Below, piece by piece: positions 41,768 to 51,016 of a DNA stretch of 64,000 nt. The stretch's first letter is position 1. Each line of letters opens with the position of its first letter. This stretch comes from Salegentibacter echinorum. Its GTDB lineage: Bacteria; Bacteroidota; Bacteroidia; Flavobacteriales; Flavobacteriaceae. Where the stretch lies: NCBI RefSeq assembly GCF_900129445.1, contig NZ_FQVT01000001.1, forward strand, positions 434,001-498,000. Direction: 5' to 3'. The position numbers and the translations under genes were made by a program. The notes below the pieces were generated by a model that was not told the origin of the DNA, ran no database searches, and saw nothing but the letters and a program-made list of their open reading frames with translations.

Positions 41768-42586
41768 ATGAAAATAAAAAGAACAATTAGCTTTATAGCT
41801 GTTTTATTGCTATTAGTAGCTTGTAAAACTAATCCGTTTACAGGAGAGAAGAATTTAAATTTTGTTTCTAACGATCAACTTTTTCCCTCTTCTTTTCAGC
41901 AATATGATCAATTCTTATCTGAACACGAAGTAATTAGAGGAACCAGTGAAGCAAGAATGATAAACAGGGTAGGGGAAAGAATAAAAACCGCTGCCGAAAG
42001 ATTTCTAAATGCAAATGGCTACCAGGGTTTTTTAAAGGATTTTGAATGGGAATACAACCTGGTAAAAGACGATGCAGTAAATGCTTTTGCCATGCCGGGT
42101 GGAAAAATTGTTTTCTTTACCGGTATCTTAGATGTAGCCGAATCTGAAACAGGGATCGCAGTGGTAATGGCTCACGAAATAGCCCACGCCCTGGCAGATC
42201 ACGGTGCACAGCGAATGAGTGCCGCCCAATTACAACAACTAGGTGCCGTTGCAGGTTCTGTAGCTTTAAGCGGAAAGAGCCAGCAAACACAACAAATTTT
42301 TGCCCAGGCTTATGGTTTGGGAAGTCAGGTTGGAGTGATGCTTCCTTTCAGTAGAAGTCACGAATCTGAAGCCGATAGAATTGGGTTAACCCTTATGGCC
42401 ATTGCCGGCTATGATCCCGATGAAGCTCCAGAACTTTGGAAGCGAATGGCTTCTAAAAATGATGGGCAGGCACCACCAGAATTTTTAAGCACCCACCCTT
42501 CTAACCAAACAAGAATTAATAATCTTCAAAAATGGGCTCCAGAAGCAAAAGCGGAAGCCAGAAAATATGGTGTAACAGGATTGTAA
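41768..42586 (+). CDS. M48 family metallopeptidase, lipoprotein (YcaL/LoiP/BepA-type)
   Basis: 272 residues: a lipoprotein signal ending LLVACK and a compact zinc protease domain with HEIAH in VVMAHEIAHALADHGAQRM near residue 137, followed by third-ligand SRSHESEADRIGLTLM. Comparable lipoproteins such as LoiP and BepA degrade or assist outer-membrane proteins in E. coli; a quality-control role at the envelope is inferred. Monocistronic, with terminator at 42651. Confidence 0.93.
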   Translation: MKIKRTISFIAVLLLLVACKTNPFTGEKNLNFVSNDQLFPSSFQQYDQFLSEHEVIRGTSEARMINRVGERIKTAAERFLNANGYQGFLKDFEWEYNLVKDDAVNAFAMPGGKIVFFTGILDVAESETGIAVVMAHEIAHALADHGAQRMSAAQLQQLGAVAGSVALSGKSQQTQQIFAQAYGLGSQVGVMLPFSRSHESEADRIGLTLMAIAGYDPDEAPELWKRMASKNDGQAPPEFLSTHPSNQTRINNLQKWAPEAKAEARKYGVTGL

Positions 42587-42650
42587 ATGATAACTTCGAG
42601 CTTCTTATAAATAACGTGAGAAATCTTGAAAATCGATTAATAAATCAGGG

Positions 42651-42677
42651 AAAAGCTGTCAGTTAAGACAGCTTTTT
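42651..42677 (+). terminator. Terminator of the M48 lipoprotein gene
   Basis: Stem AAAAGCTGTC and its complement, AGTTAA loop, T-tract. Confidence 0.85.
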
Positions 42678-42709
42678 CTATTTTAGGGCACCGATAATAA
42701 AAGGATTCA

Positions 42710-44047
42710 ATGAAAAAACTTCCTAAAGGTCATAAGAAACTTTTGCATGCCTGGGCTTTTTATGACTGGGCAAACTCGGTTTATCCGCTGGTTATTTCTT
42801 CGGCTATTTTTCCTATATTTTATGGTGCGCTCACTATAGTAAAAAATGAGGATGGTAGTATTTTAGATGATACGGTCAATTTTCTGGGTTTTAATTTTAA
42901 TAACGATTCTTTAATAAGCTATGTTACCGCAGCCGCTTTTCTGGTAGTTTCTATTTTAAGTCCTTTCCTTTCTGGAATCGCCGATTATGTGGGAAATAAA
43001 AAGAATTTTCTCAAATTTTTCTGTTACCTGGGTGCCTTATCCTGTATTGGTCTTTTTTGGTTTGATCTCGCTTATCTGTGGTTTGGCTTGTTGTGTTATT
43101 TTTTAGCACTTATAGGGTTTTGGTCCAGTTTGGTTTTTTATAATTCCTACTTGCCAGATATTGCTTTTGAAGATCAACAAGACGCGATTAGTGCCAAAGG
43201 TTTTTCCCTGGGATATATTGGCAGTGTAATACTTCTGGTCATCTGCCTGGTAATGATTCTTAATTATGAATTGTTTGGTTTTAAAAGTGAAGCCCTGCCC
43301 ACCAGATTGTCTTTTGTTCTTACCGGAATTTGGTGGATAGGTTTTAGCCAATATACCTATGCTTATTTACCAAAAGGAAATAAAAAAGCAGCTTTCACTA
43401 AAAATATCCTGTTTAACGGTTTTAAAGAATTACGTGGAATCTGGTTAAGCTTAAATCATAATTTACAACTTAAACGCTATTTAGTCGCCTTTTTTGTTTA
43501 CAGTATGGCGGTGCAAACTATTATGCTTATCGCTACATACTTTGGGATTGAAGAATTAGATTGGGGAGAACAAGACGCTACTACAGGTCTTATTATTAGT
43601 ATTCTGCTCATACAATTGGTAGCGGTTTTAGGGGCGATGCTAACCTCTAAATTGGCGATGAAATTTGGGAATATTAAGATACTTATTTTTATAAACCTTA
43701 TCTGGATTGCCATTTGCGGATACGCTTATTTCATTGTGAGCCCGCAGCAGTTTTATGTAGCGGCGGCTTCGGTGGGATTGGTTATGGGGGGAATTCAATC
43801 TTTATCGCGATCTACTTACTCTAAAATGTTGCCCGAAACTGCTGTAGATACCGCCAGTTATTTTAGTTTTTATGATGTAGCAGAGAAAATAGGAATAGTG
43901 ATCGGGATGTTTATATACGGTTTGGTCGCACAAATTACCGGCAGTGTGCGAAATTCGATTTTATTTTTAATTATCTTTTTTATAGGCGGAGTGTTGTTAT
44001 TGCTAAGGGTACCTATAAAAAATCCTGCTACGAGAAACAGGATTTAG
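42710..44047 (+). CDS. MFS transporter, UMF1 (Atg22-like) family
   Basis: A 445-residue membrane protein with about twelve helices. It begins AWAFYDWANSVYPLVISSAIFPIFY, the signature of the UMF1/Atg22 subgroup, and has SGIADYVGNKKNFLKFF (MFS loop 2-3 motif) and GGIQSLSRSTYSKMLPE later. Yeast Atg22 exports amino acids from the vacuole; bacterial substrates are unknown. It follows the M48 lipoprotein gene but behind its own terminator. Confidence 0.9.
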   Translation: MKKLPKGHKKLLHAWAFYDWANSVYPLVISSAIFPIFYGALTIVKNEDGSILDDTVNFLGFNFNNDSLISYVTAAAFLVVSILSPFLSGIADYVGNKKNFLKFFCYLGALSCIGLFWFDLAYLWFGLLCYFLALIGFWSSLVFYNSYLPDIAFEDQQDAISAKGFSLGYIGSVILLVICLVMILNYELFGFKSEALPTRLSFVLTGIWWIGFSQYTYAYLPKGNKKAAFTKNILFNGFKELRGIWLSLNHNLQLKRYLVAFFVYSMAVQTIMLIATYFGIEELDWGEQDATTGLIISILLIQLVAVLGAMLTSKLAMKFGNIKILIFINLIWIAICGYAYFIVSPQQFYVAAASVGLVMGGIQSLSRSTYSKMLPETAVDTASYFSFYDVAEKIGIVIGMFIYGLVAQITGSVRNSILFLIIFFIGGVLLLLRVPIKNPATRNRI

Positions 44048-44603
44048 AAACCTAATGAATGCCGTTGGGAAACATAAAAAGGTTGCCACTAATAGGCAAA
44101 AAATAGAAAAAAGAAAAAAGAGCAAAGAATCAAGAATTGATAGAAACTAATAGCAAGCTCAAGCTTCGATTTTAAATTTTTGCCCTTAAGATAGGAAATC
44201 GCCAATGACTTTTAGTATAAGCTAAAAAATCCGTTTGGTTCAAACCTAAAGGAAGCCTCGGGATTACGGAATTTTCACTTCTCCCGAAACATCGGGATTA
44301 CGATAAACTTTCGATAGGCCGGCCGAAGAATTCATATTACAAAAACTAACCCGAAAATTATAAAAAGCTGTCGGCACCCAACTATAATAGGTACACACAA
44401 AGTATCTTCAAAAACATTAGGACGCTATTGTTAATAAACCTTCTTTTAAAACAAGACTTGAAAGTAATTTCATAGTTATTTTTATAGCTTTTGAAATCTT
44501 CAACAAAGGGTTAAGGAAAAAATTATCTCTAAGAATTATAGGTTGTGTTTAGTCTTTTCTCTTGCAGTGAAGCGATCTTGATTCTTTTCCGATCACCAGT
44601 GCT
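44048..44603. other. 556-bp intergenic region with repeat fragments
   Basis: Between the UMF1 gene and the convergent head-GIN gene. It holds CTCGGGATTACGG and TCCCGAAACATCGGGATTAC (44262-44301), related to the palindrome at 38688. No open frame or RNA gene is recognised. Confidence 0.5.
44282..44297. repeat. Short palindrome TCCCGAAACATCGGGA
   Basis: Second copy of the palindrome at 38688-38704, inside a cluster of GGGATTAC fragments. Confidence 0.5.
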
Positions 44604-45332
44604 TTAATATGACGAAATTGATCCCGAACCAGAGGTTTTAAAATCCTGTTTTTTAGGTTTTCCTTTGTATTTAATATCGCCCGATCCCATAACAGATGCC
44701 GTTAAATTTTCGCTTACCGAAATTTGAAGGTCCCCAGATCCCATCACATTGGCTTCTGCTTGCTTAACCTTGAGGTCATAAGCCTTAAAATCGCCACTAC
44801 CGGTAACTTTGCAAGTTAAATTTTTGGCCTTTCCTGAAACTAAAATATCACCGGAACCGGTAACACCACCCTCTAAATTTTCTACTTCCAGATCTAATTT
44901 TATATCGCCAGATCCGGTAACTTTTATTTTAAAATTCTTAGCTTTCAGCTTTACATCGCTCCAAATATCTCCAGATCCTGTAACCTGTACAGCTTCCAGA
45001 TCTTGATAGGGAACAGTAATTTTAATATCTTTTCTCGTTTTTAAATTAATTCCCTTTTCTACAGAAATCTTTAAAGTTTTCCCATTTACTTCAGTAGTAA
45101 TATATTCAATAAGATTGCTTTCTGCTTCAATGCGCAGTTTTCCTTCGGTGCCTTGTATAAGTTCCACATCCATAGAACCTACCAGGGAAACTTCATCATA
45201 ATTTGAAGTATTTCTTGTTTCTGAAGTGATCTTTCCATTACCCTTTATGGTTTCGTTACTGCTCCACCATTGTGCTTGCACGGGCACTGAAGCTATAAAA
45301 CTTAAGAGTAAAACTAAAGCTGTTTTTTTCAT
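44604..45332 (-). CDS. Head GIN domain (DUF2807) secreted protein
   Basis: 242 residues with a signal peptide (1-20, ending PVQAQ). The mature part is a DUF2807 beta-helix in which the turn VxGSGDI recurs at least six times at about 20-residue intervals (VTGSGDIWSD, VTGSGDIKLD, VTGSGDILVS, VTGSGDFKAY, VMGSGDLQIS, VMGSGDIKYK). Such proteins are abundant at Bacteroidota surfaces, with unknown binding targets. It is the last gene of the sigma factor operon, 21 bp after a second repeat protein, so its expression probably depends on that sigma factor. Confidence 0.88.
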   Translation of the reverse strand: MKKTALVLLLSFIASVPVQAQWWSSNETIKGNGKITSETRNTSNYDEVSLVGSMDVELIQGTEGKLRIEAESNLIEYITTEVNGKTLKISVEKGINLKTRKDIKITVPYQDLEAVQVTGSGDIWSDVKLKAKNFKIKVTGSGDIKLDLEVENLEGGVTGSGDILVSGKAKNLTCKVTGSGDFKAYDLKVKQAEANVMGSGDLQISVSENLTASVMGSGDIKYKGKPKKQDFKTSGSGSISSY

Positions 45333-45353
45333 AATTTAAAGTTTAATGATTGA

Positions 45354-46439
45354 TTAATTTTTGTTGAAATTTATATTTCCATAACTGGTATTTATATATA
45401 TTGTTTTTCCACTGTTGGCATCAAGATGATAACCTTCAAATAACTTGCTGTTATTTTTGTCGTGACGCTTGTTGATTTCAAAATTATCCAGTCCCTTAAC
45501 ACTTCCGTAAGCGGTTTTTATAGTGAAAGTAAAGGCAAACTCGGCATCATAGCCAATTTTAACTCCCGCATAATCGGTGTTAATTTCTACTTTCTTTGTG
45601 CTTTTAAGGATTTTATCTATGCTGGCAGAGCCATAATCTAAGTTGAGGTCTAAGGATTCAAAAACCCGACCTATTTTTGTACTTAAATAGTCTCCGTTTC
45701 CCACAATCCTTTTGGCTTTTTCAATAGTAATGCTGCCGTAATCTGCATTAAAGTCCAGGTCGGCTACTTTCTTGATTTTGGAGTCGGTATAATCGGCGTT
45801 AACGTAGAGCTTTTCGGCTTCTTCAATTTCAAATCCGCTGTAGTCGGCATTTATTTCCGCATTTTTCACGAAGCCAATGTGGCTGTTTCTGGTGTAATCA
45901 AAATTTAAAATATTTTCGTTTCCCCATAATTCACCAACGTCAATTTTACCATAATCGCAGCTTATTTTAGTGTTGCCCAATATTTTGTCAATATAAATTC
46001 CGCCGTAATCATTTTCGATTTCCAGATTATGCTTTTCGGGAGCTTTTATGGTGTAGTTCACTTCCATATTGACATTGTTGGAACTACCAAAAAGATTATC
46101 CCACCAGGATCTATCTTCTCTGGTAAAGCGCGTTTTTGCCATAATTGAATTAGGATTTTGCTCAAATCTTATATTGATCTCATCTAATTTTCGCTGTACT
46201 TTTTCCTCGTCGTTGCCATTGGTCTTGATAATCACCTGAATCATTATTTTATTTTGATTCCAGGTAGAAATATCAATATTTCCATAACTATTGTCTATGG
46301 TCAAAAGGTCATTGGCAGAAACTTTATAAGACTTAGTTACTTTTTTTTCTTTGGTATAACGGCCTTTGAAATCTCCATTTCCGTGGCTAAGCGCGGGAAG
46401 AAGGAAAAAGATTAAAAAGAGTTTATATATAATTTTCAT
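45354..46439 (-). CDS. Secreted beta-helix repeat protein, 361 aa
   Basis: A signal peptide (1-20, ending ALSHG) followed by at least eight repeats of about 20-22 residues with a core N-x-DYG-x-I-x-I: IDNSYGNIDIST, ENDYGGIYIDK, SCDYGKIDVG, NADYSGFEIEE, NADYTDSKIKK, NADYGSITIEK, NLDYGSASIDK and NTDYAGVKIGY. The periodicity implies a right-handed beta-helix, related in style to DUF4097/DUF2807 proteins but with Asp-Tyr-Gly turns instead of Gly-Ser-Gly-Asp. Its start overlaps the anti-sigma-like gene by 17 bp. Function unknown. Confidence 0.8.
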   Translation of the reverse strand: MKIIYKLFLIFFLLPALSHGNGDFKGRYTKEKKVTKSYKVSANDLLTIDNSYGNIDISTWNQNKIMIQVIIKTNGNDEEKVQRKLDEINIRFEQNPNSIMAKTRFTREDRSWWDNLFGSSNNVNMEVNYTIKAPEKHNLEIENDYGGIYIDKILGNTKISCDYGKIDVGELWGNENILNFDYTRNSHIGFVKNAEINADYSGFEIEEAEKLYVNADYTDSKIKKVADLDFNADYGSITIEKAKRIVGNGDYLSTKIGRVFESLDLNLDYGSASIDKILKSTKKVEINTDYAGVKIGYDAEFAFTFTIKTAYGSVKGLDNFEINKRHDKNNSKLFEGYHLDANSGKTIYINTSYGNINFNKN

Positions 46440-46974
46440 TTCCTGTAGTTTTTAGGGTTTTGGTTTCTTCAATTTGTTTTAATACTTTTTCTAAGAGATC
46501 GATACGCTGCTGAAAATTTGAAATCATCGCATAGATCACTCGTTTGTCTTTTCCGCTTTTGCGTAAATCCTGTTCTAATTTAGAATAATCGCTTTCTAAT
46601 TTTTGAAGTTGGTTTAGGGCATCTTTTACTATTTTCTGTGTTGCTGGAGACTCTTTAGCTTTGAGGTTAGCTAATTCAGTCTTTATCATTTTTGTATAAA
46701 ACTGCTCTGTTTTTTTCATTTGCGGAGAAACTCCTGCTAATTCTCCAGGTTTCTGATTTTCGCTGAAATATGTTCCAAAAAGCATAAAAGCTATAGCCAG
46801 TAACGCAGCAACGGAAACCAGTGGAGCCCAAAGCTTCTTAATTTTTACTCCCGATTTATGGTCTTTGCGCTCGGCTTCTAATTTTTCCATAAACCGATCC
46901 CGGTGGCCTGTATGTGGCTCTTTTATATCAAAATTTTGATCCTCAAAAAGCTCTTCTAACTTTTTATCTTCCAT
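46423..46974 (-). CDS. Anti-sigma-factor-like single-pass membrane protein
   Basis: 183 residues. The N-terminal 45 residues are soluble and charged (LEELFEDQNFDIKEPHTGHRDRFMEKL). One membrane helix follows near 47-69 (APLVSVAALLAIAFMLFGTYF), then a periplasmic part ending in a long coiled coil (about 105-172, LNQLQKLESDYSKLEQDLRK). I see no canonical zinc HxxxCxxC anti-sigma motif. Overlap with the sigma gene (11 bp) and this topology make an anti-sigma role likely; that rests on context. Confidence 0.7.
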   Translation of the reverse strand: MEDKKLEELFEDQNFDIKEPHTGHRDRFMEKLEAERKDHKSGVKIKKLWAPLVSVAALLAIAFMLFGTYFSENQKPGELAGVSPQMKKTEQFYTKMIKTELANLKAKESPATQKIVKDALNQLQKLESDYSKLEQDLRKSGKDKRVIYAMISNFQQRIDLLEKVLKQIEETKTLKTTGNENYI

Positions 46975-47527
46975 CTGCTAACATTTTTTTTCTTAGGCTT
47001 TCTTTTGCACGCGATACTGTAGTTCTACAATTCGCATAACTCAAATTTAGAATAGTGCCCATTTCTTCATAATCATATCCCTCTATAAAGTAAAGGCTCA
47101 AGGCGATTCGGTAATTGTCTTTAAGGGAATTAAGTGTTTCTAGAAGCTTGTTTACATTTTCTGTCTCCATGTTTTCCTGTTGGTGATGAAATGTAAAATC
47201 ATAGCTCATTTCATTATTTAATTCGTCTTTATAGACCACTTCCTTTAATTTGGCTTTTTTGTTATGGACGCTTATACTAAGGTTTACCACAATTCTTTTT
47301 AACCAGGCACCAAAAGTTGAATTCTCTCTAAAACTATCTATTTTGCTAAAAGCTTTTAAAAATCCTTCCTGCATAATATCTTCTGCTTCGGCGGTATCAT
47401 TTACAATGCGCAGGGAAGTATTATACATGGCCTTATAGTAAAGGTTGTAAATTTTTATTTGCGCCCGCCGGTCACCTTCGCGACACTGTTTAACTAGTTT
47501 ATTTATAGATGTGTTTTCTGGTTTCAA
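46964..47527 (-). CDS. ECF-type RNA polymerase sigma factor
   Basis: 187 residues with region 2 (YNLYYKAMYNTSLRIVNDTA, EAEDIMQEGFLKAFSKIDSF, STFGAWLKRIVVNLS) and region 4 (LSLYFIEGYDYEEMGTILNL then SYANCRTTVSRAKESLRKKM). The start is TTG: the codon before it is TAG and the next ATG falls inside region 2. It heads a four-gene operon whose first three genes overlap. ECF sigma factors of this kind are usually freed from a membrane anti-sigma on envelope stress; the signal here is unknown. Confidence 0.92.
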   Translation of the reverse strand: MKPENTSINKLVKQCREGDRRAQIKIYNLYYKAMYNTSLRIVNDTAEAEDIMQEGFLKAFSKIDSFRENSTFGAWLKRIVVNLSISVHNKKAKLKEVVYKDELNNEMSYDFTFHHQQENMETENVNKLLETLNSLKDNYRIALSLYFIEGYDYEEMGTILNLSYANCRTTVSRAKESLRKKMLADGR

Positions 47528-47936
47528 CTAAAATTATCTGTTTCTACCGGGGTGAACTGCGAAACCCCAAATAAGTTCTAAGTTTTTCATTTCTTTAGCT
47601 TCACTCCCATGTTATAGCGCTTATTTTTAATCAAAAAATGGATAAAACTTAATCGCACTATCGTATCGCAGTTAAACTCAGGAGTATTTCAGGTTAAAGC
47701 AAAACTCAACAAAATATCGGTTTTAAAATAAGTATGCTGTAACCTAAAGATAGTTTAGAAATTGATTTGTTACAGTTTTCAGAAAAATTATTTTAAAAAG
47801 AGGGTGGCACAGGAATTGACTACATCTAATTGAAATTGCATAAAAAAGCCTTAACTATACTAAAAATAGGGAATAAGGGAATCAGAAAAAGATTAAGAAC
47901 CACAGACTGTTGTGACAGTTTGACTTAAAATAAATT
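47528..47936. other. 409-bp divergent intergenic region between the ECF operon and lon
   Basis: It holds the candidate lon promoter elements listed next. No gene was found in it, and no obvious vegetative promoter for the ECF gene. Confidence 0.5.
47805..47819 (+). promoter_or_regulatory. Sigma-54-like promoter upstream of lon
   Basis: TGGCAC, five bases, TTGA. This matches the -24 box TGGCAC exactly and three of four bases of the -12 box TTGC at the correct spacing. It would start transcription about 105 nt before the lon ATG. Confidence 0.45.
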
Positions 47937-47975
47937 ATGCCTAAGACTAAATTAACGAGTTTTGACAGTTTGTCA
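47913..47975 (+). promoter_or_regulatory. Pair of TGACAGTTTG sites flanking the lon start codon
   Basis: The exact 10-mer TGACAGTTTG occurs at 47913-47922 and 47963-47972, 50 bp apart. The second extends to a perfect palindrome TGACA-GTT-TGTCA (47963-47975) within codons 9-13 of lon. This is a candidate operator for a dimeric regulator. Confidence 0.4.
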
Positions 47976-50387
47976 TTGCAAGATATAGATCAGGATGCCG
48001 ATTTAATCCCATTAATGACTCCGGAAGATGAGGAGGAAATTAACCGGGAACAACTTCCTGAAACATTACCCATATTACCTTTGCGTAATACTGTATTATT
48101 TCCCGGGGTGGTAATTCCTATTACCGCAGGAAGGGACACTTCTATTAAATTGATTAATGAAGCCAATAACGATTCTAAAATCATTGGTGTGGTTGCTCAA
48201 AAAGATGAGGAAGTAGAAAATCCTGAAGCCAAGGATATTCACGATACAGGTGTAGTTGCGCGAATTTTAAGAGTTTTAAAAATGCCCGATGGTAATACTA
48301 CCGTGATCATTCAGGGTAAAAAACGTTTTAAAATTGATGAAATTGTTAGCGAAGATCCTTACTTGAAAGCAACGGTTAAGGAAGTGCCCGAAGCAAGACC
48401 GGCCAATGAGAATGAGGAATTTCCTGCTATTATCGATTCCATAAAAGAATTAGCGCTGCAAATAATTAAGGGCAGTCCCAATATTCCTAGCGAGGCATCT
48501 TTTGCCATTAAAAATATTGAAAGCTCGTCCTTTCTTATAAATTTTGTTTCTTCCAATATGAACCTTGCGGTAGAAGACAAGCAAACCTTATTGGAAACAA
48601 ACGATCTTAAAGAACGTGCCCTGGCCACCTTAAGGCATATGAATGTGGAGTACCAGAAATTGGAGCTTAAAAATGACATTCAGAGCAAGGTGCAAAGTGA
48701 TATGAGCCAGCAGCAACGCGAGTATTTTCTACATCAACAAATGAAGACCATTCAGGAAGAACTTGGTGGGGTTTCACACGAAGATGAAATCGAGGAAATG
48801 CGTCAACGCGCCAAGAAGAAAGAGTGGGGCGAGAAGGTACAAAAGCATTTTGAGAAAGAAATATCTAAAATGCAACGTATGAATCCGCAGGTGGCCGAGT
48901 ATTCCATTCAGCGAAACTATTTAGACCTGTTTTTAGACCTTCCGTGGAATGAATTTAGTAAAGATAAATTCGATCTAAAACGAGCTAAAAAAATCTTAGA
49001 CCGTGACCACTACGGACTTGACGATGTAAAAAAACGAATTATAGAATATCTCGCGGTACTCAAACTGCGTAACGATATGAAGTCTCCCATCCTATGTCTT
49101 CACGGACCTCCAGGCGTTGGGAAAACCTCTCTAGGGAAATCTATGGCCGAAGCCCTTGGTCGTGAATACGTAAGAATTTCTCTGGGTGGATTACGTGATG
49201 AAGCCGAAATAAGGGGACACCGTAAGACTTATATCGGGGCGATGCCGGGTAGGATTATTCAGTCGCTTAAAAAAGCGGGTACCAGTAATCCAGTGTTTGT
49301 TTTAGATGAGATAGATAAATTAAGTATAGGCCACGCCGGGGATCCGTCTTCAGCTTTATTGGAAGTTTTAGATCCCGAGCAAAATAGTGAATTCCATGAT
49401 AACTTTTTAGAGATGGGCTTCGATCTTTCTAAGGTGATGTTTGTAGCTACTGCAAATACCTTAAATACAATACAACCGGCTCTTAGAGACCGTATGGAAA
49501 CTATTAACGTGACCGGTTATACTATTGAGGAAAAAGTTGAAATTGCGAAACAACACTTGCTTCCTAAGCAATTAAAAGAACACGGCCTTACCAAAGAACA
49601 TATTAAAATTGGGAAACCACAACTTGAGAAAATTGTTGAAGGTTATACCCGGGAATCGGGGGTACGTGGTCTTGAAAAGCAAATTGCAAAAATGGTGCGC
49701 CATGCGGCTATGAATATTGCGATGGAAGAAGATTACAATATTAAGGTAAGCAATGAAGATGTGATAGAAGTGCTTGGTAGCCCAAGACTGGAGCGCGACA
49801 AGTATGAAAATAACGAAGTAGCCGGAGTGGTGACAGGACTTGCCTGGACACAAGTAGGCGGGGATATCCTCTTTATAGAATCTATTCTTTCTAAAGGAAA
49901 AGGAAACCTGAATATTACCGGAAACCTGGGGAAAGTGATGAAGGAATCGGCAACGATTGCAATGGAATACATTAAATCCAATGCCGGGGAACTTGGTCTT
50001 GATTCTGGAATTTTTGAAAAATACAATGTACACATCCACGTTCCCGAAGGTGCTACCCCAAAAGATGGACCCAGTGCCGGGATTACTATGCTTACTTCGT
50101 TAGTTTCTTTATTTACACAGAAAAAAGTGAAGAAAAGTATCGCTATGACCGGGGAGATTACTTTGCGTGGAAAGGTGTTGCCAGTTGGCGGGATAAAGGA
50201 GAAAATCCTCGCTGCTAAACGTGCCCGAATAAAAGAGATTATTCTTTGTAAAGAAAATGAACGGGATATCAAGGAGATTAAAGAAGATTATTTAAAAGGT
50301 CTTACTTTTCATTACGTTAACGATATGAGTGAAGTGATAGATTTGGCGTTGACCAATCAAAAAGTGAAAAACCCAAAGAAACTTTAA
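47937..50387 (+). CDS. lon: ATP-dependent endopeptidase La (Lon)
   Basis: 816 residues, the usual Lon A architecture. N-terminal substrate-binding domain about 40-245 ([19 protein letters not shown]), a coiled-coil helix, AAA+ domain with Walker [14 protein letters not shown] and Walker [10 protein letters not shown], arginine-rich sensor region, and a protease domain with catalytic Ser in DGPSAGITM and Lys in [13 protein letters not shown]. It degrades misfolded and regulatory proteins in the cytoplasm. Upstream elements suggest stress control. Its stop codon lies at the border of dispersed repeat copy B. Confidence 0.98.
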   Translation: MPKTKLTSFDSLSLQDIDQDADLIPLMTPEDEEEINREQLPETLPILPLRNTVLFPGVVIPITAGRDTSIKLINEANNDSKIIGVVAQKDEEVENPEAKDIHDTGVVARILRVLKMPDGNTTVIIQGKKRFKIDEIVSEDPYLKATVKEVPEARPANENEEFPAIIDSIKELALQIIKGSPNIPSEASFAIKNIESSSFLINFVSSNMNLAVEDKQTLLETNDLKERALATLRHMNVEYQKLELKNDIQSKVQSDMSQQQREYFLHQQMKTIQEELGGVSHEDEIEEMRQRAKKKEWGEKVQKHFEKEISKMQRMNPQVAEYSIQRNYLDLFLDLPWNEFSKDKFDLKRAKKILDRDHYGLDDVKKRIIEYLAVLKLRNDMKSPILCLHGPPGVGKTSLGKSMAEALGREYVRISLGGLRDEAEIRGHRKTYIGAMPGRIIQSLKKAGTSNPVFVLDEIDKLSIGHAGDPSSALLEVLDPEQNSEFHDNFLEMGFDLSKVMFVATANTLNTIQPALRDRMETINVTGYTIEEKVEIAKQHLLPKQLKEHGLTKEHIKIGKPQLEKIVEGYTRESGVRGLEKQIAKMVRHAAMNIAMEEDYNIKVSNEDVIEVLGSPRLERDKYENNEVAGVVTGLAWTQVGGDILFIESILSKGKGNLNITGNLGKVMKESATIAMEYIKSNAGELGLDSGIFEKYNVHIHVPEGATPKDGPSAGITMLTSLVSLFTQKKVKKSIAMTGEITLRGKVLPVGGIKEKILAAKRARIKEIILCKENERDIKEIKEDYLKGLTFHYVNDMSEVIDLALTNQKVKNPKKL

Positions 50388-50487
50388 TCGCGGGGCGATA
50401 GCCAGGGATTTAATTTCCCCGGGCTTGCCTCGAAATAAAAGATTTTTTTTAAAAAGCATACCTCGTACCCCTGGGTCGAGTATGTTG
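50384..50487. repeat. Dispersed ~100-bp repeat, copy B, abutting the lon stop codon
   Basis: Near-identical to copy A (24383-24482). The shared sequence begins TTTAATCGCGG, which includes the TAA stop of lon at 50385-50387. Confidence 0.8.
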
Positions 50488-51016
50488 ATTAATAATGGCC
50501 CCCGGTTTTCGGGGGTTTTTTTTGATTGAAACAGTAAATAAAAAGGAGTATGGAACAGAGAAAAAAAGAGAAAAGATAGTAGAGGATAGGTAATAGAGTA
50601 GAGAAACAAGAAAGAAGATCGAAATATTAATTATATATATTCGTAAAAAATGCTGCTAGATGTCCCGTTCGTCTCCTGTAATGTTTTTTTGAATTCGTAA
50701 ACGCAATTTTTAAAATTATATTTCACTTTTTGAAATGTTGTTATTTCTGTGAGACGTTTTCAGTTACTATTTACCGGACGTTAAAGATGTTCTTGAGGTC
50801 AACAAAAGTGTAAATTTATTGCGAAAGGGGCGTTGACGCTATAATATTGCAAAACACCACACGAGACAAACCTTTTATTGAACAGTAAGGGGAGCAGGTT
50901 CATTATTAAAAAGTTAGAGATAATATTTCTTCAGAAAAAATAGATTATATTTTTATACTCTTTAACCAACAAGCAATGTAACGAGAATGCAGCGATAAAA
51001 TTTGTGAATTATAATT
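50388..51016. other. 629-bp intergenic region between lon and meaB
   Basis: After the repeat and terminator, about 490 bp remain without an open frame. CGTCTC (50669-50674) and GAGACG (50751-50756) could pair over a long distance. I recognise no known RNA or gene. Confidence 0.45.
50497..50524 (+). terminator. Terminator after lon
   Basis: CCCCCG, GTTTT, CGGGGG hairpin followed by eight Ts, placed behind repeat copy B. Confidence 0.85.

Noticed and set aside
49733-50272. 179-aa minus-strand open frame
   Set aside because: Antisense to the conserved lon protease domain; composition is that of a mirror frame.
50640-51016. Structured RNA upstream of meaB
   Set aside because: Only a weak long-range CGTCTC/GAGACG pairing is visible, too little for a call.
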